40,000 bases of DNA from Prorocentrum cordatum (lineage: Eukaryota > Sar > Dinophyceae > Prorocentrales > Prorocentraceae). Shown piece by piece: positions 10,846 to 20,232 of this stretch. Each line of letters begins with the position of its first letter. Position 1 is the stretch's first letter. The position numbers were made by a program, and so were the translations under genes. The stretch covers positions 173,897 through 213,896 of the forward strand of contig CAUYUJ010020671.1 of NCBI GenBank assembly GCA_963575745.1, in the 5' to 3' direction. The notes below the pieces were generated by a model. It ran no database searches. It was not told the origin of the DNA and saw nothing but the letters and a program-made list of their open reading frames with translations.

Positions 10846-10849
10846 AAAG

Positions 10850-10991
10850 CATTGGGCGTGGATTTTGGACCAGGGGTTGTGCGCCTGGCCGTTGCCAAAC
10901 TCGCCGATCAGGACCAGCTGGTGTGTGTCGCAGTCGATCCTCATGAGGAGGTCGCACTCGTGCAGGCCTTCGTTGCTTCGAGTGGCCTCGG
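10850..10991 (+). CDS. possible exon; weak similarity to YqgF/RuvX-type resolvase N-terminus
   Basis: A stop-free frame reads ALGVDFGPGVVRLAVAKL, then ADQDQLVCVAVDPHEEVALV. About half the codons start with G and the residues are well mixed, unlike the repeat shadows around it. It is preceded by CAAAG (acceptor AG) and followed by GGGCAAG, which fits the GC-type 5' splice sites used by dinoflagellates. A glycine-aspartate strand of the form GVDFGxxxxxLAV is how YqgF/RuvX-family nucleases begin, but the central residues differ, so the family is only a suggestion. Reading the same DNA antisense also gives an open frame (LHECDLLMRIDCDTHQLV), so strand is not certain. Confidence 0.3.
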
Positions 10992-11028
10992 GCAAGCAGC
11001 TGGGGACTCCTCGCTTCTGTCCTCCTTC

Positions 11029-11030
<2 letters not shown>

Positions 11031-11069
<39 letters not shown>
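11031..11069. repeat. (TC)n microsatellite
   Basis: About 19 TC dinucleotides inside a pyrimidine-rich stretch (11010-11110). It could lie in the intron between the exon-like segments at 10850 and 11350. Confidence 0.95.
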
Positions 11070-11070
<1 letters not shown>

Positions 11071-11349
11071 ACCTACTTGCGCCTCCTTCTCTCCTCTCCT
11101 CCTTCCTAGTGTTACAGCCCCTTCCTCATCACTCCCTCCTCCACCCATGCTTTCCTCCTGCCTTCCTCTGCTCCATCTCTCCTTCATCCTCCCTCCCCTT
11201 ACCAATCCGCCACTGTGGCCCCTGGCACGCTGAGACGTGTTAAAATGTCAGGTGCTGTCTGGCAGCCTCGCCGCGCCCACCTGCGTGCACCACCCGCTCT
11301 CTCCAATACCACAATCCCTCGCAAAACGCTACGAAATTGCGCTCCTGAG

Positions 11350-11427
11350 GCCCGGATGCCTTCCTCCCAGAATGCTTCGCTGGCACGGTGGCGGAATTGC
11401 TAGAGGTAGCTGGATATGAAACCCCAA
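11350..11427 (+). CDS. possible exon, unrecognised
   Basis: Between an acceptor-like CTCCTGAG and a donor-like CCAAAG/GTGACC lies a stop-free stretch reading PDAFLPECFAGTVAELLEVA then GYETPK. About half of its codons begin with G, and it lacks the repeat character of the surroundings. It may belong to the same gene as 10850-10991, but the phases of the borders I chose do not match directly, so another exon or other borders would be needed. No family is recognised. Confidence 0.3.
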
Positions 11428-11429
11428 AG

Positions 11430-11812
11430 GTGACCCGCGGGTGGGGGGCACCAGGAGAAGGGTGACTAAGAAGGAGAAGGCGGAGCATCGGATCGGATCG
11501 GAGAGGAGGTCCGCGAAAGGGCTTCACAGGGGAGCTACTGTCTGGGGCGTGCAGCCTCCCACAAGGGACTGCAGGCCAAGGAGGAGGAGGAGGAGGAGAA
11601 GAGGAGAAGCGGGAGAAGGAGAGGAGAAGAGAAGAGGAGACGAGGAGGAGCAGGAGAATGAGGAAGACGAGGAAAAAGGGGGGAGCAGGGGAAGGAGGAG
11701 GAGGGTTGAGGAGGAGGGGCAGGGGGGTAAGAGCAGGACGCGAAGGAGCACTGCGCAACCCCCGCCTCTCTCAGCGTCCTTCTTGAAGTAGAATCAAAAA
11801 CAAAAAAACAAC
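11430..11812. other. no gene seen; GGA/GAA-rich tract
   Basis: Purine-rich GAGGAGGA and GAGAAG words from 11575 to 11745. Lys/Glu/Arg- and Ser/Leu-rich frames are compositional. Confidence 0.5.
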
Positions 11813-11952
<140 letters not shown>

Positions 11953-12016
11953 TTACTAGCACGTGGGGACACTCCGTTCTCACCAGTGCCAGGGTTTTCA
12001 TAGGAGGCGGGCAATA

Positions 12017-12033
12017 CCCCCACTTTGTGGGGG
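12017..12033. repeat. perfect short hairpin
   Basis: CCCCCAC, a TTT loop, then GTGGGGG: a 7-bp perfect stem. No T-run follows, and it lies in sequence without a gene. Confidence 0.6.
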
Positions 12034-12039
12034 GGCCGG

Positions 12040-12465
12040 TTCAAGCTCTACCAAATTTCCAAACGACTCTTCGCCACCACCCACACCCAGCTTCCCGCCC
12101 TATGACGTTCGGACACTTCACTTCGTGGCATGCGGACGACCGTGGCTACTATTCAGGGCCCCGCGGCCGACGACGACGGCGTGCGCGCGCGAAGAAAAAA
12201 CGAATGTGTCCCGCATGGTATTATTTGACAGGGATGATGGCCCTGGCAGGTGCGCAACCGTTGTTGCAGAAGTTCGAAAAAGTTGCTCGCAAAAGCCCGT
12301 TTGACAGAAATGTTTAAAAAGTGTTGGGTTTCCTACGAATCCGCAAGAGCGCGCGGGATGAAATTTTGACAATTTTTTTTGAAAAAAAAAACATTGGTTT
12401 TTTGATGTTTTTATGTTAAAATCGCTACGAAAACTAAGGTTTTGGAAGGATTTCGTCTTGCGCGC
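12040..12465. other. no gene seen
   Basis: Mixed sequence, relatively A/T-rich after 12300 with short A and T runs (12369-12392). Small open frames on both strands have no recognisable content. Confidence 0.5.
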
Positions 12466-12468
12466 GCG

Positions 12469-12563
12469 AATGTCCACTTTACCTTATTTTTTTGCAAGGG
12501 ATTCTTGAAGTTTGATTATGTTAGAACAAGAAATGTCCACTTTACCTTATTTTTTGCAAGGGA
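12469..12563 (+). repeat. paired ~33-bp direct repeat
   Basis: AATGTCCACTTTACCTTATT followed by TTTTGCAAGGGA occurs at 12469-12500 and again, one T shorter, at 12532-12563. The two copies are almost identical and separated by about 30 unrelated bases. Confidence 0.8.
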
Positions 12564-12689
12564 AAGCGGGGGACAACAAAACAACCGGATCTGGATCACA
12601 TCGTTTTGCCTGAGGCTTCCTCACGAAAATGATGAAAACGTGGCTGCGGCCTAGGCGCCGGCGGGGGGGGCGCGCAACCAGGGGTCCCA

Positions 12690-12720
12690 ACAATAATTAT
12701 TCTTTAGAAGAATAATGTTC

Positions 12721-12751
<31 letters not shown>

Positions 12752-12775
12752 GCAGCAGCAACAACAACAACAACA
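12690..12775. repeat. hairpin plus (CAA)n tail, copy 1
   Basis: CAACAATAATTATTCTT begins the segment. ATTATTCTT, a TAG loop and AAGAATAAT then form a perfect 9-bp stem (12696-12716). TTCAACAACAAC follows and runs into a CAA tract with a CAG patch. The same leader and tail occur at 15998-16060, so this is a dispersed element with a microsatellite end. Confidence 0.65.
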
Positions 12776-13019
12776 ATCATCTTAAGACGTTCGCCCTTAT
12801 ATGCTCGAGTGTCCAATAACGCGTATTTCCCAAACCCTCGATACCCGCCCTCTTCGTCTTCGATCGAACCCCTTTTGGGGGGTATACCTTTCTTCCCTGC
12901 AGGCCGGGCCCCGGCAAGCGCGGGGCGGCTGCGGACCGTCGGCCTGGCCAGCGGCAGCGCTGATCGGCGGGGCGGCCGCGGACCGTCGACCCGACCCCAA
13001 GAGGGACGGACAGGGGACC

Positions 13020-13086
13020 GACCACGACGACGACGACGACGACGACGACGTCGAAGACGACGGCGACGACGACGACGACAGGACGA

Positions 13087-13117
<31 letters not shown>

Positions 13118-13140
13118 TCGAAGACGACGGCGACGACGAG
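13020..13140. repeat. (ACG)n microsatellite, duplicated
   Basis: ACG/GAC triplets in two blocks, each containing GTCGAAGACGACGGC (13050 and 13117). The tract was duplicated as a unit of about 67 bases. Asp- and Arg-rich frames are artefacts. Confidence 0.9.
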
Positions 13141-13169
13141 CGAAAGCGAGAGCGAGAGAGAACGACAGC

Positions 13170-13390
13170 AGGGCCACGAAGGGCACGAAGTAGGCCACGA
13201 AGGGCGACAGCGGGGACACGAAGGGAATGCGTATGGGGCCACGAAGTGCAGATAATGCGGGGCCACAGAAGGCAACTATGGGGCCACTGAAGGTAGCAAC
13301 TGGGCCACGTAGGACAATGAGGGGAACACAAACGGCGACAGCGGGGCCACGAAGGGCATGCACATGGGGCCACAAAGGGCGCGACGCCTG
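13170..13390 (+). repeat. degenerate GGGGCCACGAAGGG repeat
   Basis: Words such as GGCCACGAAGGGC and GGGGCCACGAAG recur every ~24-30 bases with substitutions and small indels, about eight times. No gene is visible. Confidence 0.7.
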
Positions 13391-13444
13391 GGTGCCTGGG
13401 TGTCGGGAGCGCGGCGCTTGGGCAAATTCCCAGAAATTCCCACG

Positions 13445-13650
13445 CAAGGCTATTCTTCAGTAAGTTGCAAGCAAGTCTCCAGCGAGAGCGCGACTCCAGA
13501 GCTCCGGGAGAGCGATTTCTGAATAAATTGTCAGGAAGTCCCATGCGAGAGCGCGATTCCTGAATAAAATGCGAGGAAGTCTCGGGCGGGAGCGGGGGTC
13601 CTGCCTAAATTGTAAGGAAGTCTCAGGCGGGAGCCGTTGTTGTTGTAACC
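13445..13650 (+). repeat. ~55-bp degenerate tandem repeat, four copies
   Basis: Units share AAGTCTC or AAGTCCC, then a GCGAGAGCG-like stretch, then CCTGAATAAA. Copies start near 13467, 13527, 13575 and 13617. From 13650 to 13860 I see nothing recognisable. Confidence 0.65.
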
Positions 13651-13884
13651 TGGGGGCCAGGGGGCCAGTTTGAGCAGGAAGACTTTCCCTTTCAAAAAAC
13701 AGGGTGCGAGCGTCGAGGGGCACACTTTGATTGAGAAATTATCCCGGCAAAGCAACCTAACAGCGATGTGTAGGAGCATATCTGGAAGCATTCCCCTTAA
13801 GATTCAGATGAGAATCCTGTTGTAGAATTCTGTTGTTCTCGCAGTCGTAGTCGATTCGCGATGGCAGTCGCAGTGGCACGGCAG

Positions 13885-15510
13885 TCGCAGTCACAGCCTC
13901 AGCCTCAGCCTGCCTCAGCCTCAGCCTCAGCCAGCCTCAGCCTCAGCCTGCCTCAGCCTCAGCCTCAGCCTGCTTCAGCCTCAGCAGTCTCGCCTCAGCC
14001 TCGGCCTCAGCCTCAGCCTCCTCAGCCTCACCCTGCATCAGCCTCAGCCTCAGCCCAGCCTGCCTCAGCACGGCTGCTCAGCCTCGGCCTTAGCTGCCAG
14101 CCTCAGCCTCAGCCTGCTTTCGCCTCAGCCTCAGTCTGCCGTCGGCCTCGGCCTCAGCCTCAGGCTGCCTCAGCCTCAGCCTGCATCAGCCTCAGCCTCA
14201 GCCTCAGCCTGCCTCAGCATCAGCCTGCCTCAGCCTCAGCCTCAGCCTGCCTCAGCCTCAGCCTCAGCCTGCTTCCGCCTCAGCCTCAGTCTGCCTTCAG
14301 CCTCGGCCTCAGCCTCAGCCTGCCTCAGCCTCAGCCTGCATCAGCCTCAGCCTCAGCCTCAGCCTGCCTCAGCATCAGCCTGCCTCAGCCTCAGCCTCAG
14401 CCTGCCTCAGCCTCAGCCTGCCTCAGCATCAGCCTGCACAGCCTCAGCCTCAGCCTGCCTCTGCCTCAGCATCAGCCTGCTTCAGCCTCAGCCTCAGTCT
14501 GCCGTCAGCCTCGGCCTCAGCCTCAGCCTGCCTCAGCCTCAGCCTGCATCAGCCTCAGCCTCAGCCTCAGCATGCCTCAGCATCAGCCTGCCTCAGCCTC
14601 AGCCTCAGCCTGCCTCAGCCTCAGCCTCAGCCTGCTTCAGCCTCAGCATCAGTCTGCCTTCAGCCTCGGCCTCAGCCGCAGCCTGCCTCAGCCTCAGCCT
14701 GCATCAGCCTCAGCCTCAGCCTCAGCCTGCCTCAGCATCAGCCTGCCGCAGCCTCAGCCTCAGCCTGCCTCAGCCTCAGCCTCAGCCTGCTTCAGCCTCA
14801 GCCTCAGTCTGCCTTCAGCCTCGGCCTCAGCCTCGGGCTGCCTCAGCCTCAGCCTGCATCAGCCTCAGCCTCAGCCTCAGCCTGCCTCAGCATCAGCCTG
14901 CATCAGCCTCGGCCTCAGCCTGCCTCAGCCTCAGCCTCAGCCTGCTTCAGCTTCAGCCTCAACCTTAGCCTCAGCCTCAACCTTTTCCTCAGCCTCAGCC
15001 TCAGCCTGCATCAGTCTCAGCCTCAGCCTCAGCCTGCCTCAGCATCAGCCTGCCTCAGCGTCTGCCTCAGCCTGCCTCAGCCTCAGCCCCTCAGCCTGCT
15101 TTCAGCCTCAGCCCAGTCATGCTTCAGCCATCGGCCTCAGCCTCAGCCTGCCTCAACCTCAGCCTGCATCAGCCTCAGCCTCAGCCTCAGCCTGCCTCAG
15201 CATCAGCCTGCCTCAGCCTCAGCCTCAGCCTGCCTCGGCCTCAGCCTCAGCCTGCTTCAGCCTCAGCCTCAGCCTGCCGTCGGCATCGGCCTCAGCCTCA
15301 GCCTGCCTTAGCCTCAGCCTGCATCAGCCTCAGCCTCAGCCTCAGCCTGCCTCAGCCAGACAGCCTGCCTCAGCCTCCAGCCTCAGGACTGACTCAGCTC
15401 AGCGCACCTGCTTCAGCTCAGCCCAGCCTGCCTTCAGCTCAAGCATCAGCCTCCCGCCTGCCTCAGCATCAAGCCTGCATCAGCCTCAGCATCGCTGCCT
15501 ACCACCTGGG
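13885..15510 (+). repeat. CAGCCT hexamer array with 155-bp higher-order unit
   Basis: CAGCCT repeats, varied by TGCCT, CATCAG and TTCAG, fill about 1.6 kb. The marker CAGTCTGCC falls at 14132, 14287, 14495, 14650 and 14805, giving spacings of 155, 208, 155 and 155, so the hexamers are organised in a 155-base higher-order unit. Because neither the hexamer nor its variants contain stops in this direction, a 550-codon frame (13861-15513, Gln-Pro/Ala-Ser/Leu-Ser) stays open. The 155-base unit shifts that frame at every copy, so I do not regard it as a protein gene. Confidence 0.9.
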
Positions 15511-15520
15511 TAACCAGGCC

Positions 15521-15885
15521 GGGAATGGAGGTTCTGGGAACTCGAAGACAACGAAGTGGCCTATAGTGGCGCTGGCCATTCAAAACCATAGCCCAGGGAA
15601 TGGAGTTCGGGAACTCGAAGCCACGAAGTGGCCTACAGTTGGCTAGGGCATTCAAAAAATGGGCCCAGGAATGGAGTTCTGGGAACTCGAAGACCACGAA
15701 GTGGCCTACAATTGGCTCCGGGCATTCAAAATGTGGCCCGGGAATGGAGTTCTGGGAACTCGAAGACCACGAAGTGGCCTACAGTTGGCTCCGGTCATTC
15801 AGAATGTGGCCCGGGAATGGAGTTCTGGGACCTCGAAGACCACGAAATGTGTAACTGTTGGCTAAACAAAATTCCTGGCATCCTC
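15521..15885 (+). repeat. ~73-bp tandem repeat, five copies
   Basis: GGGAATGGAGTTCTGGGAAC, then TCGAAGACCACGAAGTGGCC, then TACAGTTGGCTCCGGGCATT. Unit starts at 15521, 15596, 15667, 15740 and 15813 give periods of 75, 71, 73 and 73. The last unit decays after about 15850. Confidence 0.9.
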
Positions 15886-15997
15886 CCCCGGATCGCGCCC
15901 AGACCCCCCTGGGGCGTCATGATGCTCTCTTTTGACCCTACTAGAAACCTATCAGTCTTCGCTGTCAGGTAAAAACAGTATGCACCGGTGTGGGGGG

Positions 15998-16200
15998 ATC
16001 AACAATAATTATTCTTCAGAAATGAGAATTCAACAACGACAACAACAACAACAACAACAACTACAACAACAACAACAACAACAACAGCACCACCACCACC
16101 ACCAACAACAGCACCACCACCACCAACAACAACAACACCAACAACAACAATAACACCAACAACAACAACACCAACAACAATAACGACAACACCAGCAACA
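15998..16200. repeat. hairpin-leader plus CAA/CAC tail, copy 2
   Basis: Opens with CAACAATAATTATTCTT, identical over 17 bases to 12690. AGAA and TTCAACAAC follow, then a long (CAA)n tract with CAC patches. The stem is imperfect here. It fits a non-LTR or SINE-like element that ends in a microsatellite. Confidence 0.6.
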
Positions 16201-16204
16201 ACAA

Positions 16205-16690
16205 CTGGAATGTTCGAAGGTCCGCACGCATCTCTTGGATCGGCGCTGGACCTCCCTCCTTGGCGCACGGAGGGGGGGAGGAGCCCAGGGCAGATCCAGG
16301 AGATCCGCGCGGGCACTCGAGACCGTGTGCCTACGCCGGTTGCTCCTCGTCGGCCTCCCTCGCCCTGACGACCACCGTCGTGCTGCCAAAAGCAGCGCCA
16401 CACGGGGAGCGCAGGGGCTTTGTCTGGCCACGACGAGCCTGGGCCACGCAGACTGAGGGAACGGGGGCGCGCGGGGGGGGGCGCCCGAAGCGCAGCTGCA
16501 TCGCCGCCCACCCGGCGGCCCCTCCTCACTCCGAAGACCCCCGACGTCAGGACTCCTTTATACACCCAGACACCCTCTCGTTTTGAACAAATCGCAACGG
16601 GATGTTTTTCCCCACATGTTTCGTGGGGTTATGGTTTTCTTCCCTGCCGCGGCGCACCCGCGTCTCCTCCTCCCCTCTCTCTCCTTCTTA
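16205..16690. other. no gene seen
   Basis: GC-rich mixed sequence. Open frames on both strands have Arg/Ala/Gly-rich composition and no recognisable motif. Confidence 0.5.
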
Positions 16691-16693
16691 CAC

Positions 16694-16746
16694 AGCGCAG
16701 CACAGCACAGCACAGCACAGCACAGCACAGCACAGCACAACACAGC
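16694..16746. repeat. (CAGCA)n pentamer microsatellite
   Basis: Ten CAGCA-type pentamers, lying just left of the 89-bp array. Confidence 0.95.
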
Positions 16747-16759
16747 ACATGCATAGCAG

Positions 16760-18140
16760 CGTAGGGGGTGCGTAATGGCAAATTCTCGACACCATAGGGA
16801 GTGCGCAGGGGGTGGTCTCTCACCGCGGCCGCTATCCGTGCCAGTCGTCCAGGCATAGCAGGCGTGGCACTTTCTCGACACCATAGGGGGTGCGCAGGGG
16901 GTGGTCCCTGAACGCGGCGCTATCCGTGCCAGTCGGTCACGAAGCACAGCAGGCGTGGGCACTTTCTCGACATCCCATAGGAGAAGTGCGCAGGGGTGAT
17001 CAGGGCAATCCTGGGCGTGGTGGGATTCCGTGCCAGTTCGTACAGGGCTTGTAGTACAACTCCGGCATTTTCTGGACACCATCGGGGGTGCAAGGGGCGG
17101 GTGTCGCCTGAGGCGGTCGACTATCCGTTGCAGTCGTACATGCTTAGCAGGCGTGGGAGGCAGGCGTGGCACATGTTAGACACCATGGGGGTGCGCCAGG
17201 GGGTGGTCCCTGAGGGGGGCAAAACGTATCCGTGCCAGTCGTCCAGGCATAGCATGCGTGGCACTTTCTCGACACCACAGGGGGTGCGCAGGGGGTGGTC
17301 CCTGAGCGCGGCCGCTATCCGTGCCAGTCGTCCAGGCATCGCAGGCGTGGCACTTTCTCGACACCATAGGGGGTGCGCAGGGGGTGGTCCATGAGCGCGG
17401 CCGCTATCCGTGCCAGTCGTCCAGGCATAGCAGGCGTGGCACTGTCTCGACACCATAGGGGGTGCGCAGGGGGTGGTCCCTGAGCGCGGCCGCTATCCGT
17501 GCCAGTCGTCCAAACATAGCAGGCGGGGCACTTTCTAGACACCATAGGGGATGGTGCGCAGGGGGTGGTCCTCACCGCGGCCGTCTACCCGTTGCCAGTC
17601 CGTCAAGCAATAGCAGTGCGTGGCAACTTTCTCGCACCATAGGGGGTGCGCAGGGGTGGTCCCTGAGCGCGGCCGCTATCCGCTGACAGTCGGTCCAGGC
17701 ATAGCAGGCGTGGCACTCTTCTCGACACCATAGGGGTGCGCAGGGGGGGTGGTACATGAGCGTACGGGCCGCTATCCGTGACAGGTCGTCCAGGGCGCCA
17801 TAGCAGGCGTGGGCACTGTCTCGACACCCATAGGGGGTGCACAGGGGGCACGGTCCCTGAGCGCGGCCGCTATCCGGGCCGTCGTCCAGGATAGCAGGTC
17901 GCACACTTTTCTCGACACCATAGGGGGTGCGCAGGGGGTGGTCCCTGAGCGCGGCCGATATCCGTGCCAGTCGTCCAGGCATTGCAGGCGTGGCACTTTC
18001 TAGACACAACAGGGGGTGTGCAGGGGGTGGTCCCTGAGCGCGGCCGCTATCCGTGCCAGTCGTCCAGGCATAGCAGGCGTGGCACTTTCTCGACACCATA
18101 GGGGGTGCGCAGGGGGTGGTCCCTGAGCGCGGCCGCTGGC
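16760..18140 (+). repeat. 89-bp tandem array, about 15 copies
   Basis: The unit contains GGGGGTGCGCAGGGGGTGGT, CCCTGAGCGCGGCCGCTATC, CGTGCCAGTCGTCCAGGCAT and AGCAGGCGTGGCACTTTCTC. GGTCCC starts at 17940, 18029 and 18118 give exactly 89 bases. Units at 17200-17520 and 17900-18140 are near-identical. Units at 16900-17160 and 17560-17890 carry many single-base insertions or losses, mostly at homopolymers. Confidence 0.9.
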
Positions 18141-18440
18141 TGGCTCGAATCTGTCCTTGATGGAGGATAGAAGGCTAGGAAGAGGGAGGAGGTTCAAGCA
18201 ATACGGCGTTGGATGACACAGAGGGGAACATTCGCGACGACGGCTGAGAACGCAGAATTGCGCATATATTATAAACGTAAGCAAGCACATAAGATTTAAA
18301 TTGAGTATGTGGGGTTCCTCGGTAGCGTAATTCCCAACCATCCTGTGGTGTTGGGTCCTCGTTTTGACGAGACGGTCCCCGCGTTACTCTCCTCTTCTCC
18401 TTCTCCTCCCCCTCCTCCCCTCCCTCCTCCTTCTTCCATG
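18141..18440. other. no gene seen
   Basis: Unique-looking sequence with a pyrimidine-rich stretch at 18385-18435 just before the 99-bp array. Confidence 0.5.
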
Positions 18441-18444
18441 CGCT

Positions 18445-19610
18445 TCACCCACCCAGCACAACGCTTCGTGGCCTCATAGGGAGCTCCACCGAAGCCCCCA
18501 GTGGGACCGCCCGCATGGGTCCCCCAAACTCAACGGGGCATTGTCACCCACCCAGTACAACGCTTCGTGGCCCCATCGGGAGTCCCACCGAAGCCCCCAG
18601 TGGGACCACCCGCATGCGTCCCCCATACCCAACTTGGCATTGTCACCCACCCAGTGCAGCGTTTCGTGGCCACATCGGGAGTCCCACCGAAGCCCCCAGT
18701 GGGACCACCCGCATGCGTCCCCCACACCCAACTTGGCATTGTCACCCACCCAGTACAGCGCTTCGTGGCCCCATAGGGAGCCCCACCGAAGCCCCCAGTG
18801 GGACCGCCCGCATCTCCCCCACACCCGATTTGGCATTGTCACCCACCCAATACAGCGCTCCGTGGCCCCATAGGGAGCTCCACCGAAGCCCCCAGTGGGA
18901 CCGCCCGCATGCGTCCCCCACACCCGATTTGGCATTGCCACCCACCCAATACAGCGCTTCGTGGCCCCATAAGGAGCTCCAACGAAAGCCCCCAGTGGGA
19001 CAGCCGCAGGGTCCCCACAACCGATTTTTGGCATGTCACCCACAATACAGCGTTCGTGGCCCCATAGGGAGCCCACGAAGCCCCAGCGGGTAATCCGCAT
19101 GCGTCCCCCACACCCGATTTGGCATTGCCACCCACCCAATACAGCGCTTCGTGGCCCCATAAGGAGCTCCACCGGAGCCCCCAGTGGGACCGCCCGCATG
19201 CGTCCCCCACAGGGAGCTCCACCGAAGCCTCCAGTGGGACCGCCCGCATGCGTCCCCCACACCCAATTTGGCATTTTCACAAACCCAGCACAGCGCTTCG
19301 TGGCCCCATAAGGAGCCCCACCGAAGCCCCCAGTGGGGCCGCCTGCATGCGTCCCCCACACCCAATTTGGCATTGTCACCCACCCTTTACAACGCTTCGC
19401 GGCCCCATGGGGAGATCCACCGAAGCCCCCCCCATGGGACCGCCCGCATGCGTCCCACACGCCTAATTTGGTATTTTCACCCACCCAGTACAGCGCTTCG
19501 TGGCCTCATAGGGAGCTTCACCGACGACCCCAGTGCTACCGCCCGCCTGCGTTCCCCCCCCGCCCAGCGCAGCGCTTCGTGGCCCCACAGGGAGCTTCAC
19601 CGAAGAAGAT
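18445..19610 (+). repeat. 99-bp tandem array, about 12 copies
   Basis: The unit holds CAGTACAGCGCTTCGTGGCC, CCATAGGGAGCCCCACCGAA, GCCCCCAGTGGGACCGCCCG and CATGCGTCCCCCACACCCAA. CGCTTCGTGG starts at 18561, 18660 and 18759 give 99 bases; later units vary by one or two. Since 99 is 33 codons, several frames stay open over hundreds of codons in both directions, with a 33-residue repeated peptide. Nothing suggests that any of them is expressed. Confidence 0.9.
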
Positions 19611-19984
19611 ATTCACAATTGCGGTACCCACAACGTCATATGGTTGGGTCCTTCGCCTGGATAATTAGCGACCTTGGGCCTCTAAGGACCCTTACCGGGC
19701 CTCAGGACCATCAAGAAACGACTCAGGATGAGAAAAAACGGTCCCCCAGAAGGTGTCCAGACCTCTGGGGGTCGACGTTGTAAAAAAGAACACTACGTCG
19801 GGGACCTGGGAACGTGGACCCCCACAGGTTTGGGCCCCTTCCCGCAGACGGGCCTCTCATCCTGCGTCATTCTTCCGTCGGTGCCTGCGGGGGTGGGCCA
19901 CCCGCCGCACGACAGTGCCAGGCCGTCTATGCTGCCTGGGGCCAGCCACCTGGAAGCAAGGCCCTGGCCTTTCCTGCCTCCCTG
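19611..19984. other. no gene seen
   Basis: Mixed sequence between the 99-bp array and the retrotransposon. Short open frames show no domain. Confidence 0.4.
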
Positions 19985-20079
19985 CCTCTTTTTCCTCCTC
20001 TTCCCTCCTCCTCCATCCTGCTCCCTCCTCCTCCTCCTTCTCCTCCTCCTTTTCCTCCTCCTCTTCCTTCCCTTCCTCC
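19985..20079 (+). repeat. TCC-rich polypyrimidine tract before the SL relic
   Basis: TTCCTCCTCTTCCC-type pyrimidine-rich sequence runs for about 95 bases straight into the SL relic. With the AG inside the relic it forms a plausible trans-splice acceptor for the element that follows. Confidence 0.75.
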
Positions 20080-20100
20080 CCGTAGCCATTTTGGCTCAAG
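20080..20100 (+). other. dinoflagellate spliced-leader relic at the 5' end of a retrotransposon
   Basis: Bases 2-22 of the conserved dinoflagellate SL are present without a mismatch; the base before (C at 20079) does not fit the D of the consensus. ORF1 of the + strand element starts 132 bases downstream. The element was therefore copied from a trans-spliced, full-length mRNA, which is established for processed cDNAs in dinoflagellates. This relic fixes the element's 5' end and is the best single indicator of the host lineage. Confidence 0.92.
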
Positions 20101-20232
20101 GCTAAACGCTGTGAAGGGCTATGGACGCCTGAGAATCAGCGATTAGCTTCGGGGCTTCCGTAGCCTGCTTTCTTCGAGAGGAGCGAGGCTCCCTTTCGGC
20201 ATCATTCCTCCATATCTGAGGCGCCCGTGGCC

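Noticed and set aside
13861-15513. 550-codon open frame of Gln-Pro, Ala-Ser and Leu-Ser repeats
   Set aside because: It is produced by a stop-free hexamer array; the 155-bp higher-order unit shifts the reading phase at each copy, so no protein repeat is conserved.
18474-19484. 336-codon Gly/Trp-rich frame on the - strand
   Set aside because: A shadow of the 99-bp array, whose unit is 33 codons long and stop-free in several frames.
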